From assembly GCF_005503015.1 (NCBI RefSeq), contig NZ_SCOL01000005.1, forward strand, positions 1 to 64,000: a stretch of 64,000 bases of DNA. Direction: 5' to 3'. Positions 34,682 through 42,445 of the stretch are shown in pieces. The translations under genes and the position numbers were made by a program. Source of the stretch: Bacillus sp. E(2018). GTDB lineage: Bacteria; Bacillota; Bacilli; Bacillales; Fictibacillaceae. Each line of letters starts with the position of its first letter. Position 1 is the stretch's first letter. The notes under the pieces were generated by a model, which was given only the letters and a program-made list of their open reading frames with translations, did no database searches and was not told where the DNA came from.

Positions 34682-34854
34682 TTTTTATCTTCTTTTATTT
34701 TGTTCTTCAGTTTTTGGTATTGCAAGATTAATAGGTCTAACTCTTCACTGATACGGACTAGGTCTGGATCTGATAGGTTATGCAGGTTGTAATCAGTATC
34801 TCTTAATGTTCCTTTTAACCTTTGAATCTCTTGAAGTAAATCATGTATTTGCAT
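34678..34854 (-). CDS. Spo0E-like aspartyl-phosphate phosphatase
   Basis: A 58-residue protein with the Spo0E-family pattern LSDPDLVRISEELDLLILQY, in which the SxELDxLI core is the phosphatase signature. Proteins of this family remove phosphate from Spo0A~P and delay sporulation. I used the internal ATG at 34854, which gives the usual family N-terminus (MQIHDLLQEIQRLKG); the ATG at 34875 is an alternative. No strong ribosome binding site decides it. Confidence 0.6.
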   Translation of the reverse strand: MQIHDLLQEIQRLKGTLRDTDYNLHNLSDPDLVRISEELDLLILQYQKLKNKIKEDKK

Positions 34855-35208
34855 CCATACCAACCCATTCCCCATTTGATTTGCTTTAATTGTTTAAAGT
34901 ATAAATGCACGTGTGAAAATAAGGAATAATCGTAGAGTAGGATAAAGAATGCTAATTTTGTATACTTCTTGTGGGTTTATTTGTCCTTGAAAGAGACTAA
35001 CGTCTAACTATGGATGGATATGTTATCCAGAAACCCTTAGTAAAAGGAAGGATTTTAGTTCAATGGGCAGAGGCGAAATGAAAAAGGGTTTTAAGGACGC
35101 CATGTGGAAGCTAAGAAAATAGTACTAGTAGAAACCTTGTCAGGACGAGAACGCTTTTTTTGTTAGTACAAGTGTACAGAAATTTGTTGTTAATTACGAC
35201 TTTACTAG
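34855..35208. other. Intergenic region with one tiny frame
   Basis: A 19-codon frame at 35063-35122 encodes MGRGEMKKGFKDAMWKLRK after AAGGAAGG. It is cationic and amphipathic if helical. Support is too thin for a gene call. The rest is AT-rich. Confidence 0.3.
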
Positions 35209-35412
35209 ATGATTGGGGGGATACTTATTTTTTCGTTCGATATCACATGGTTTGAACTTTTTCTCTGGTTCCTATTTTTCCCCATTCTCCTGCCTATCGT
35301 TGTTGTTGCAACCATAATCTATATAGTAAAGTGGCAGCTCAAACAGAATCGTAAAAATGAAGAAAGATACGCTTATTATGAAAAGAAATCTAACAAAAAA
35401 TTAAAAGTATAG
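35209..35412 (+). CDS. Hypothetical small membrane protein
   Basis: A 67-residue protein with a long hydrophobic N-terminal part (FELFLWFLFFPILLPIVVVA, then TIIYIV) and a basic tail (KQNRKNEERYAYYEKKSNKK). Topology suggests one or two membrane helices with the tail in the cytoplasm. The ATG has no clean ribosome binding site; GGGGGG lies just inside the frame, so the true start may be different. No family recognised. Confidence 0.45.
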   Translation: MIGGILIFSFDITWFELFLWFLFFPILLPIVVVATIIYIVKWQLKQNRKNEERYAYYEKKSNKKLKV

Positions 35413-35577
35413 TGACCTGTGCTTATCCTTACTCAAGAATCTTCAGTACGATTTATATAGTCGATGTATTTGTTTAAACAGATGTTCAACAACCGTTATT
35501 CTATCCTGTGATATTCTTATCATTGTTTTTTACAGTATTCCTTAGATGCGTTATCTTCTGGATTTTTACCTCTTCGA

Positions 35578-35913
35578 CTAGTCCAGTTTCGGTATCCCTT
35601 TCACCTCAGAAAAGGATAAGATTCTTACGGTATCACTATTGTCTAGAATTCGTAGTTCGTTTTTGTATAAATCTAAATAATGTATATACCCTCTTATGAT
35701 GTTCAATCGTTTGTTTCTGTAAACAGTAAACGCGAGCGGAACGTTATATTCCATAGCTTCCATGATAACTTCATTCATCTCTTCCATCTGTTGCTCATCT
35801 AAAGTGGGCTCTGGCACGTCATGATATTCCTCATTTATGTAACGTCTGAGCTCTTTCACGTGTTCCGGCAACATCAGACTCGTCCATTTAATATTTCCTC
35901 GATCTCGTATCAT
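35578..35913 (-). CDS. YolD-like protein
   Basis: A 111-residue protein starting MIRDRGNIKWTSLMLPEHVK, the hallmark of the YolD family, and ending with a GYIHYLDLYKNELRILD-type beta region. YolD genes commonly accompany UvrX/DinB-type DNA polymerases in Bacillus, but none is next to this copy. ATG 35913 has AGGAGG 8 bases upstream; the extension to 35952 is not needed. Role in the DNA-damage response is an inference from relatives. Confidence 0.8.
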   Translation of the reverse strand: MIRDRGNIKWTSLMLPEHVKELRRYINEEYHDVPEPTLDEQQMEEMNEVIMEAMEYNVPLAFTVYRNKRLNIIRGYIHYLDLYKNELRILDNSDTVRILSFSEVKGIPKLD

Positions 35914-36065
35914 CGAAAACGCCTCCTTTACCTCAATATTATATACGAACATATGTTCTTTTCAAACTGGAAATTTTTATTCTTATTCCTGAAGGGAGAT
36001 AGGACATTGTCATCTTTAGTAGAAGTATCCCTTATATTGACATTCTTTAAAGGAGGGTAATAGAG

Positions 36066-36497
36066 ATGAAGAAGAGGGTTTCAAAAGGGGAACAAGATTT
36101 TTTAAGAGGGTGTACAAAAGCTATTCTTGATCGAGATGTGAGTCACGTTCATTGGTTGGTGGTTCAACATGGAATTCGTCATTATATTCATCATCAGAAT
36201 GAACTAGAAATAGAAGACTATATTCACCGTAACCGTTTAAAGTTAATCTGTGTGGTCAGTCGCGAATTAATCAACGATTGGCACGTGCGTTACAGTGGTA
36301 ACGATCTCTCCAAGGGATTGATCAAGAAACGCTTGAGTGCGATGATACGGGCAAGTGAAAAAGTAGCAGATCTCGCTTACGGGGATATAAAAAAAGAGGA
36401 TATCGTGAAACTTTTGCAAGTCACTACAGAGGAATTAACAAGAGAAGAGAGGGAGAGCTATCTTGCGAGAGTGAAGAGTCTTTTAGAGAGTAAATGA
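36066..36497 (+). CDS. Hypothetical protein, paralogue A of a small family
   Basis: A 143-residue mostly helical protein. AAAGGAGGG precedes the ATG. It shares its whole layout with the gene at 38203: MKKR start, F-x-x-x-x-x-A-x-L-x-x-D, an H-G-x-x-H-x-I histidine-rich stretch near 40, a CVVSRELINDWHVRYSGNDL block aligned with CLVGGEVINYLHLKAGEHDL, and a basic helix at the C-terminus. Function unknown; possibly a Bacillus-specific regulatory or DNA-associated family. Confidence 0.6.
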   Translation: MKKRVSKGEQDFLRGCTKAILDRDVSHVHWLVVQHGIRHYIHHQNELEIEDYIHRNRLKLICVVSRELINDWHVRYSGNDLSKGLIKKRLSAMIRASEKVADLAYGDIKKEDIVKLLQVTTEELTREERESYLARVKSLLESK

Positions 36498-37024
36498 TTG
36501 ATCATACGATTTTCTTTCACTTTGGGACGATGCTTCAACATGCAAATTCTTACACAAAAGATAAATAGGCTATACGAATGTTCTAAGTAAAAGAGGAGTG
36601 GAGAACGTTTTAAAAACAGAATGGTTGAGACTGATAAGAAGAGGATGCATCAGGAGGTTACTCATTATACCGTAGAAGATGAGTTGACGAATATGAAACA
36701 AGTAGGAGGTTTTCAAGAAGGCTAAAGGTAAACGAGAAATCAGTATGGGGAATTAAAGAAAAAGGAGAAGAAGAGAACATCAATACAATAATTTTAATGA
36801 TTTATAACGTTTTGTAAAAATCAGTAAGAGAAAAAGACAGTACCGAATCCAAACACTTAATACGTGTTTATCGTTCAGTACTATCTTCCCGTAGGATAAT
36901 AGGGACAAGGAAAATAACCTTGTAAAAAAATATTCGCACTTATCTTATGATATAAAGGCGTACCCAATGTGTTACAACAGTTCAATAATGTTAGAGAGTT
37001 ACTATTCCAAATCCTATAATCTAT
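36498..37024. other. Intergenic region
   Basis: A 34-codon frame (36621-36725, MVETDKKRMHQEVTHYTVED...) and an overlapping 25-codon frame after AGAGGA (36598-36675) occur, but neither is convincing. No hairpin or repeat was accepted. Confidence 0.3.
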
Positions 37025-37273
37025 TCATTGGTTGATTATGTATTTTTTATTTTTATTCTTCAATAACAAAAGTATCGTTGAAAAGACAATGAATATCAGA
37101 ATAGCGATGCCTAGACCATATGCCAAGTTTAAAGTGGCACCCATCACAAACCCTACCGTTCCTAAAACAAACCTACGCCTCTTTATCGCCCACAATAGAA
37201 AGATCAAGCTGATGATGAATCCTGGTCCGTAATAGCCAAGCATAAATCCGAATTGAGCTGGTGTCATAGTCAT
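37025..37273 (-). CDS. Hypothetical membrane protein
   Basis: An 82-residue protein with three hydrophobic segments (FMLGYYGPGFIISLIFLLWA, VLGTVGFVMGATLNLAYGLG, IAILIFIVFSTILLLL) and a lysine-rich end. GGAGGATGAC precedes the ATG. It lies 14 bases after the LuxR-type regulator and is likely cotranscribed. No family recognised. Confidence 0.6.
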   Translation of the reverse strand: MTMTPAQFGFMLGYYGPGFIISLIFLLWAIKRRRFVLGTVGFVMGATLNLAYGLGIAILIFIVFSTILLLLKNKNKKYIINQ

Positions 37274-37287
37274 CCTCCATTATTAAA

Positions 37288-37874
37288 TTATTTGACGACC
37301 CATTTGAACTGGATCGCTTTAACGACAGCGGCGTTTCGGTTGGTCACTTGAAGTTTTCTTAAGATGTTGCTCACATGGTTCTTCGCGGTATTCACCTTAA
37401 TATCTAGGTTCTGAGCGATGATATCGTTGCTGAACCCCTCTGTCATCTGCAACAAAATATCCCACTCTCTCTTGGTGAGTTGGATAGACGATTCCTTATC
37501 GTTTAACGGATGCGGTTGTCTGATCTTCTTTAAATATTCCGAGTACAAAATGTTCACAAGGTCTTTATGTATGTAATAGTCTTCAGATTCTATCCCTTCA
37601 ATAGCAGAGATCAATTCTTCCTTCTCTATACAATGCGTAAGATAACCGTCAAACCCTGTTTCTTTAACTGTAGAAGTTCTCGACTGCTCCATTTCTGAAT
37701 GAAGATTACAAGAAAATCCCCAGTCTTTACATTTGTGTCTCCCGCCAATGTTTTTATGCAGTTTATACTTCTTTGATAAAAATGATTCATTAATAGACTC
37801 TCTATCTCTTGGGTCAGTATGGGAATCCCAGAGACTACCACAATCTTTCTCAAGGTAAGTTCCTCCTGGTACAT
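37288..37874 (-). pseudogene. LuxR-type response-regulator-like protein with a one-base frameshift
   Basis: The N-terminal part (KIVVVSGIPILTQEIESLLM...LLQLKKQG) and the C-terminal part (FDGYLTHCIEKEELISAIEG..., helix-turn-helix LTKREWDILLQMTEGFSNDI, NTAKNHVSNILRKLQ) lie in two frames. Adding one T in the TTT run at about 37651-37653 joins them into one protein of about 195 residues. The receiver-like half lacks the phospho-accepting aspartate (FLVIFIQ), so it would be an atypical regulator. A frame from 37911 that avoids the shift encodes a non-homologous N-terminus. Confidence 0.65.
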
Positions 37875-38202
37875 TTAGATAGGTTTTGAGAAACTGCTCA
37901 AATAATACCATAATCTATAAAAATATAAATTTATTTACATTTATTGAAAATTAAATTTAACCTAATAAAGAATTAGAGTTCCTGTATACCGTGAACGGCC
38001 ATAAACACCTTCTCTAAATGGTCGATAATATAGGGTAGTGATCAGAAGATGACAATCTAGCAAGTAGACAGCAACGTGAACACGTTCGCATCAGACATCG
38101 AGAAATTGCAAGATCTATGGATAATCTTCAGAATCAAACGAACCAGTTTTCTTTATAAATAAAAATGATTTTGAACTTATAGTAGAGTCGAGGCTAGAAG
38201 AG

Positions 38203-38652
38203 ATGAAGAAACGTACTAGAGGAGAAGAAAGGTTTATCTCACACGTTTTCGAAGCGGTTTTAAATAACGATCGTGAGCTGATGCATGGGTTATTTCTCAT
38301 CCATGGTCAATATCATACAATTTCCTTTCAAGATGAGTCTTACATCCAAAGTCATCCGATCGTAAAAGATACTCATTGTATTTGTTTAGTGGGAGGGGAA
38401 GTGATCAACTATCTTCATCTCAAAGCAGGAGAACATGATCTTTCCAGATTATATGTAAAACGTTATCTGTCTCAGTTGGTTCACGGTGCTGAAAAAATGG
38501 CTCAAGAAGCATTTGAAGAATACGAAAACGAATATATTAGAAACTTCATCAAGTTGTTAAATAAGAAAAGCAGGCCACTCTCTTACTTAGAACAACTGAA
38601 AGATAAAATCCTAAAGCAAATAATAGCAGATGATATTGAAGATACTCAGTGA
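38203..38652 (+). CDS. Hypothetical protein, paralogue B of a small family
   Basis: A 149-residue helical protein related along its length to the gene at 36066 (MKKRTRGEERFISHVFEAVL, GLFLIHGQYHTISF, CLVGGEVINYLHLKAGEHDL). The C-terminus is different and ends in an acidic helix. The ribosome binding site is weak (AGAAGAG). A 26-base palindrome and a terminator follow. Two copies within 2 kb suggest a lineage-specific duplication; function unknown. Confidence 0.6.
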   Translation: MKKRTRGEERFISHVFEAVLNNDRELMHGLFLIHGQYHTISFQDESYIQSHPIVKDTHCICLVGGEVINYLHLKAGEHDLSRLYVKRYLSQLVHGAEKMAQEAFEEYENEYIRNFIKLLNKKSRPLSYLEQLKDKILKQIIADDIEDTQ

Positions 38653-38656
38653 TAAT

Positions 38657-38682
38657 TTGTGAACAAACGCGTTTGTTTACAA
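38657..38682. promoter_or_regulatory. 26-bp near-perfect palindrome
   Basis: TTGTGAACAAACGCGTTTGTTTACAA has a perfect 16-bp core (AACAAACGCGTTTGTT). Shape and length suit a dimeric repressor site. No gene nearby on either strand clearly uses it. Confidence 0.4.
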
Positions 38683-38720
38683 TTTCACTGATCCCGATGG
38701 GGGTGAATCATAAAATGAGA

Positions 38721-38747
38721 GGGGGAGAGCGTATTCTCCCCCCTTTT
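38721..38747 (+). terminator. Intrinsic terminator
   Basis: GGGGGAGA and TCTCCCCC are followed by CTTTT, downstream of the gene at 38203. Confidence 0.75.
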
Positions 38748-38796
38748 ATATGGGTTAAACAGTTGTTTAAGAAGTAGGTTCCAAGTAAAACCCCCA

Positions 38797-38960
38797 TCTT
38801 TTCCTCTTTGTTCTCTTCATTGTAAGCCTTCACTCATTAGAGAAGTAAAGGGATGCTTTCCGTTTCACTTCAAGCAAACTTTGTGAACTTTTTTATTTAA
38901 AAAACTTGCACAAACTTCAGAGTCCCTTGACTCTCTTTTCGTGAAAAACTTTAACGCTTT
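38797..38960 (+). repeat. Shared upstream element, copy B
   Basis: It aligns with 33737-33900. The shared cores start at 38845, 38873, 38909 and 38933, and spacing is kept within a few bases. It ends about 30 bases before radC. Confidence 0.7.
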
Positions 38961-38989
38961 CTCAAACAAAGAGAGGAGCTGTTAAAGCT

Positions 38990-39433
38990 ATGGAGAAAAT
39001 TTACGAAATTCAACAGATCAAACAAGTAATCAAGGAGGTCGAGGGAAGTGGGAAACACATCGTGCGCTCACCTGTTGATGCTGCTGTAGTCGCAGCAGAA
39101 ATCATCGGAGACGAAGACCGAGAAGTGTTTCTCGTGATGTGTCTTAATACGAAGAACCGGATTGTCGCGGTTCACCGTTGTCATGTAGGATCACTGGCCG
39201 CAAGCATCGTACATCCTCGTGAGGTGTTCAAGTCAGCCATTCTGAACAACGCGATGTCGATTATCGTGTCTCATCAACACCCTTCAGGAGACACGACACC
39301 TTCAAGAGAAGACATCGAAGTCACAAGACGCTTGATCGAAGCGGGAAAAGTGCTTGGCATTGAAGTACTAGACCACTTGATCGTGAATGCGCACGCTGAA
39401 TACACAAGCTTAAAAGAAAAGGGCTATCTGTAA
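38990..39433 (+). CDS. radC: RadC/JAB-domain (MPN+) protein
   Basis: A 147-residue RadC-type protein consisting of just the JAMM metal domain: VFLVMCLNTKNRIVAVHRCH, then SIIVSHQHPSGDTTPSREDI with the HxHPSGD metal motif and GIEVLDHLIVN near the end. It lacks the N-terminal helix-hairpin-helix domain of full RadC, as is common in plasmid and accessory copies. Relatives are linked to DNA repair or competence, but the biochemical role is unproven. GAGAGGAG precedes the ATG. Confidence 0.85.
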   Translation: MEKIYEIQQIKQVIKEVEGSGKHIVRSPVDAAVVAAEIIGDEDREVFLVMCLNTKNRIVAVHRCHVGSLAASIVHPREVFKSAILNNAMSIIVSHQHPSGDTTPSREDIEVTRRLIEAGKVLGIEVLDHLIVNAHAEYTSLKEKGYL

Positions 39434-39441
39434 CTCATTTG

Positions 39442-39472
39442 AGGAAAGAGCGAACTTCGTTCTTTCCTTTTT
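39442..39472 (+). terminator. Terminator of radC
   Basis: AGGAAAGA and TCTTTCCT pair around a small inner stem and are followed by TTTTT. Confidence 0.7.
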
Positions 39473-39499
39473 AAAAAAACCCTCCTGTATAAACAGGAG
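39472..39499 (-). terminator. Terminator of the thiamine-enzyme operon
   Basis: On the minus strand CTCCTGT/ACAGGAG is followed by GGTTTTTTT. Confidence 0.75.
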
Positions 39500-39511
39500 A
39501 GCAACTAGTGG

Positions 39512-39895
39512 TCAGAACGGGAAAGAAGTTAGGTTGATGAATGCGAGCGCTTCTTTTTCATCCATGAAAGCTTTTACTTTATCTTGCGTTCCTGTGTTCT
39601 TCGAGATGCGGTTGATCTGCATCTGTTGGATGATATCTTTACAAATCACAACGTTCTTCTCAACGTTTTGAGCGACAACGTCCATCAGCTCTGACCAAAC
39701 TTGTTGTACATCTTGTTTGTATGGACCGTTCAGTTCACGGTTATCCACGATAAAGTGCTTGATGTTCGGGTTGCTTACTTCTTTTTTAACCTTCTCTGCG
39801 ATCTCTTTTGCTTCTTCGATCGTAATCATCGTAGTCGTAGCTCTCCAATAAAAAACTCCACTATGTACCTTTGTTACCGCTTTAGTTGCGTTCAT
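39512..39895 (-). CDS. Hypothetical STAS-like protein
   Basis: A 127-residue soluble protein (MNATKAVTKVHSGVFYWRAT, NIKHFIVDNRELNGPYKQDV, ICKDIIQQMQINRISKNTGT, VKAFMDEKEALAFI). The alternating strands and helices and the FMDEKEALAF ending resemble SpoIIAA/STAS-like single-domain proteins, but no key serine can be assigned. ATG 39895 has GGAGG 8 bases upstream. It is third in an operon under a cyclic-di-GMP riboswitch. Confidence 0.6.
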   Translation of the reverse strand: MNATKAVTKVHSGVFYWRATTTMITIEEAKEIAEKVKKEVSNPNIKHFIVDNRELNGPYKQDVQQVWSELMDVVAQNVEKNVVICKDIIQQMQINRISKNTGTQDKVKAFMDEKEALAFINLTSFPF

Positions 39896-39919
39896 CTTAT
39901 ATTCCTCCATTTTTTGTTT

Positions 39920-40294
39920 TTATTTTATTAATCCGTTCTCAACAAAGATCTCATGTGCGGCATAAACCGCGTTGATCGCTCGCGGAAAACCTGTATACGG
40001 TGCCGCGTGAAGTATGATCTCAAAGATCTCTTCTTTCGATAGACCTGCATGCAGAGCTGCATTGATATGAAACTTTAGTGCAGATTCTGTGTTTCCTTGA
40101 GCGATTAAAATGGATAGGGTGATGATCTCTTGCTGCTTCAGATCGAGTACGTCGCGTTCATATAACTCTTTATGAAGCTTTGTGGCTAGATCACCAAGAT
40201 CGGGGAAGACCTCTTTAAGATTCTTCATGATCGATACACCTTTCATGCCAGAAAGGTTCTCAAGGCTTTTCATCTCTTCTGTGTGTGTTGACAC
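39920..40294 (-). CDS. Carboxymuconolactone decarboxylase-family protein
   Basis: A 124-residue helical protein (LDLKQQEIITLSILIAQGNT, ALKFHINAALHAGLSKEEIF, EIILHAAPYTGFPRAINAVY). The pattern fits the gamma-carboxymuconolactone decarboxylase family. It lacks the CxxC of AhpD, so it is not a peroxidase of that type. GTG 40294 has AGGAGG 8 bases upstream. It lies between the thiamine-enzyme gene and the STAS-like gene, and its substrate is probably related to theirs. Confidence 0.8.
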   Translation of the reverse strand: MSTHTEEMKSLENLSGMKGVSIMKNLKEVFPDLGDLATKLHKELYERDVLDLKQQEIITLSILIAQGNTESALKFHINAALHAGLSKEEIFEIILHAAPYTGFPRAINAVYAAHEIFVENGLIK

Positions 40295-40312
40295 TTCCTT
40301 CACCTCCTCAGA

Positions 40313-41944
40313 TTAACCTCTTTGTAAAGTAGGTGGGATCTCTTCTTGGTCTACCATGACTTCAATCACAGTCGGGCCATCATGATGGTTCAATCCATTG
40401 TTTACGGCCGATTTCAACTCCTCTAGTGTCCAGCACTTAAAGGCGCGTGCGCCCATGGCTTCACTAAACTTTTCTACATCCAGTTCTTGTTTGAAACGTG
40501 TCCCTACCGCTTTACCCACGTTCTTAGACATCCCTTTATCAACCATGTCTAATCGACCGTTGTTAAAGATCACAAACAGAGTTGCTGCTCCCAGATCGAC
40601 CGCAGTTGATATCTCATTTCCATGCATGAAGAAGCAACCATCTCCCGCTAGACAAACGATTGGTTGATCTGGTCTACTTACTTTTGCTCCGATGCTGTAG
40701 CCAATCGCATGACCCATCGCTCCAAACACATCATCAAAATAGAACGAACCAGATATGGGGAGAGAGAGGTGTTTGATCGCATAAAACGAATGGCTTCCAT
40801 CATCACCGAAGAAAACCGTTTCACTAGGTAGAGATTCTCGTAGTGTAAAGATGATGTCTTTGGATAACATCCTCTCCGTATTTGCTATTTCTTCAACGCT
40901 TGTCTCTTGAAGAATCTGTGGCTCTGGACGAGTATTCTCTCCGTTCCATAAACTCAACAAACTTCTCACGTTGCTTGCCGCATCTCCAAGGATATGGTGT
41001 GTAATAGCCGGAATCGATTTACCGATGAACGTATGATCATAATCAAAATGGATGATAGTCTCCGGGTAGCGAGACGGGTCCAGACCGACGATCGACATGT
41101 CTGATAACTTAGAACCTATCACGATTACAAGATCACTTCTTTGAGTTAGAAAGTCTGTCGACCGATCTGATCCTCCGAGCCCGAATCCATCTAGAGAAAG
41201 TTCATGGGTGGTAGGGAACGTGCCTTTTCCACCGGGTGTCGTCATCACAGGGATGCTGAAGGCTTCTGCCAACTGTATGACTTCTTCGTAGGCATGTGAA
41301 GCATGAACGCCTTTTCCTAAGATCATCACGGGACGTTTTGCGTTATGAATACTTGTTAAAGCTTCTTGTAACGACTCTTTTGTCGCAACCATCTGTGGCG
41401 CCTCTTTCGGTTGCAAGACGAAAGGTTCTATCTCTTCTAGCAACACATCCATCGGAATGGAGAGGTGAACCGGTCCTTTAACGCCATGAAGCGCTTTTTC
41501 AATCGCATGTGTAAAGTAGCTCTGAAACGATTCAGCACGATCAACTCTTGCGCTGAACTTTGTGACGGGTTCAAACATCTTTACAAGATCGGTACCAAAA
41601 GAAGTGGAGTCCTGACCGAACGGTTTTCCGATGTCTTTAGAAGAAGGTTGTCCAGTTAAGAACAACACGGGTAGATGCCAAGCTTTCGCCTGTGCGGCAG
41701 CTGTTAATAGATTGGTCCCTCCAGGTCCAGAGGTTCCGATGGCAACACCGATCGTTTTATTAATGAGAGAGTAACCAGAAGCGATGTAGCCAGCTCCACC
41801 TTCATGTCTGGTTAGGTTAAAAGGGATTCCTTGTCGATCAAGTTCCAGCAGAATCGGTACGACGGCTTTACCAGGAATACCAAATGTGTGTTCAACGCCT
41901 AAGTTTTTTAAGTTCATCACAAGAACGTCTGCAATTTTTTTCAT
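40313..41944 (-). CDS. Thiamine-diphosphate-dependent enzyme, acetolactate-synthase-like
   Basis: A 543-residue ThDP enzyme with the three standard domains: N-terminal pyrimidine-binding (GVEHTFGIPGKAVVPILLEL, catalytic Glu in LTRHEGGAGYIASGY near residue 50), central domain (SIPVMTTPGGKGTFPTTH, LVIVIGSKLSDMSI) and C-terminal pyrophosphate-binding (CLAGDGCFFMHGNEISTAVD, GDG...N). It may make acetolactate or act on another 2-ketoacid; I cannot assign alsS. ATG 41944 has AAGGAG 8 bases upstream. It is directly preceded by a riboswitch terminator. Confidence 0.85.
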   Translation of the reverse strand: MKKIADVLVMNLKNLGVEHTFGIPGKAVVPILLELDRQGIPFNLTRHEGGAGYIASGYSLINKTIGVAIGTSGPGGTNLLTAAAQAKAWHLPVLFLTGQPSSKDIGKPFGQDSTSFGTDLVKMFEPVTKFSARVDRAESFQSYFTHAIEKALHGVKGPVHLSIPMDVLLEEIEPFVLQPKEAPQMVATKESLQEALTSIHNAKRPVMILGKGVHASHAYEEVIQLAEAFSIPVMTTPGGKGTFPTTHELSLDGFGLGGSDRSTDFLTQRSDLVIVIGSKLSDMSIVGLDPSRYPETIIHFDYDHTFIGKSIPAITHHILGDAASNVRSLLSLWNGENTRPEPQILQETSVEEIANTERMLSKDIIFTLRESLPSETVFFGDDGSHSFYAIKHLSLPISGSFYFDDVFGAMGHAIGYSIGAKVSRPDQPIVCLAGDGCFFMHGNEISTAVDLGAATLFVIFNNGRLDMVDKGMSKNVGKAVGTRFKQELDVEKFSEAMGARAFKCWTLEELKSAVNNGLNHHDGPTVIEVMVDQEEIPPTLQRG

Positions 41945-41963
41945 GGATGTATCTCCTTTGTTC

Positions 41964-42000
41964 ATAAAAAAACGACCTATTGAGTAGCACAAATAGGACG
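41964..42000 (-). terminator. Riboswitch expression-platform terminator
   Basis: On the minus strand ACG(T)CCTATT and AATAGG(T)CGT form a hairpin followed by TTTTTTT, between the aptamer and the ThDP-enzyme start. An ACGTTTTAAAACGT palindrome between aptamer and terminator could take part in switching. Confidence 0.75.
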
Positions 42001-42009
42001 TTTTAAAAC

Positions 42010-42090
42010 GTTGTGCAACCCAGCCATCCTAGCAATTCTGCTTTAGATCTGTAGGCTTTGCGTCCCCGTCTTTCGGCGGGTTTGCCTTAT
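42010..42090 (-). ncRNA. Cyclic-di-GMP-I riboswitch (GEMM-I)
   Basis: The minus strand reads GGCAAACCCGCCGAAAGACG, then GGGACGCAAAGCC, CTAAAGCAGAATTGCTAGGA and TGGCTGGGTTGCAC. These are the GEMM-I hallmarks: GGCAAA, a GAAA tetraloop, GACGCAAAGCC, the tetraloop-receptor side (CTAA...), and the closing GG(C)xGGGTT. Its position before a terminator and the ThDP-enzyme gene makes it a transcriptional switch. The direction (on or off) cannot be set from sequence by eye. Confidence 0.85.
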
Positions 42091-42239
42091 TCTCTTTTTT
42101 AAGTGGATCCCAGCTGGAATCAGGAATTACCATATGTACAACTATCCTATCGGTATGAAGAATGAATTTATTAAGTTATAAACTGTAATAAAATATTTCT
42201 GAATTTAAATAACATTCTGTTTAATATATGATCTAATTG

Positions 42240-42300
42240 TATTGTTATCTTTAATATATGCTTATATGAATAAAACCACATATATGTTGTTGTATATGAG
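42240..42300. repeat. Copy of dispersed AACATATAT element
   Basis: TATTGTTATC is followed by the inverted repeat CATATA (42279-42284) / TATATG (42293-42298). It lies upstream of the toxin promoter. Confidence 0.35.
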
Positions 42301-42370
42301 GTTTTATATATAAAGGTAAAGAAAAAGGGAAGGGCGACAATTAATTTGGAGCAAGAGGGAGGACTTTTCT

Positions 42371-42380
42371 ATGATATAAT
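42371..42380 (+). promoter_or_regulatory. Extended -10 promoter of the toxin mRNA
   Basis: ATGATATAAT contains TGnTATAAT, a perfect extended -10 box. No good -35 is visible. Transcription would start near 42387, giving a ~60-base leader. Confidence 0.6.
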
Positions 42381-42445
42381 AAGAGGAACAGCTACATATG
42401 CAGGGTGGGCAGTGGCAATCCCCGGTAAGAAAGGGGGTGTCGCTG

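Noticed and set aside
38042..38158. Open stretch without ATG containing RQQREHVRIRHREIARSMDN
   Set aside because: A stop precedes it and no start codon is available. It could be a remnant but cannot be supported.
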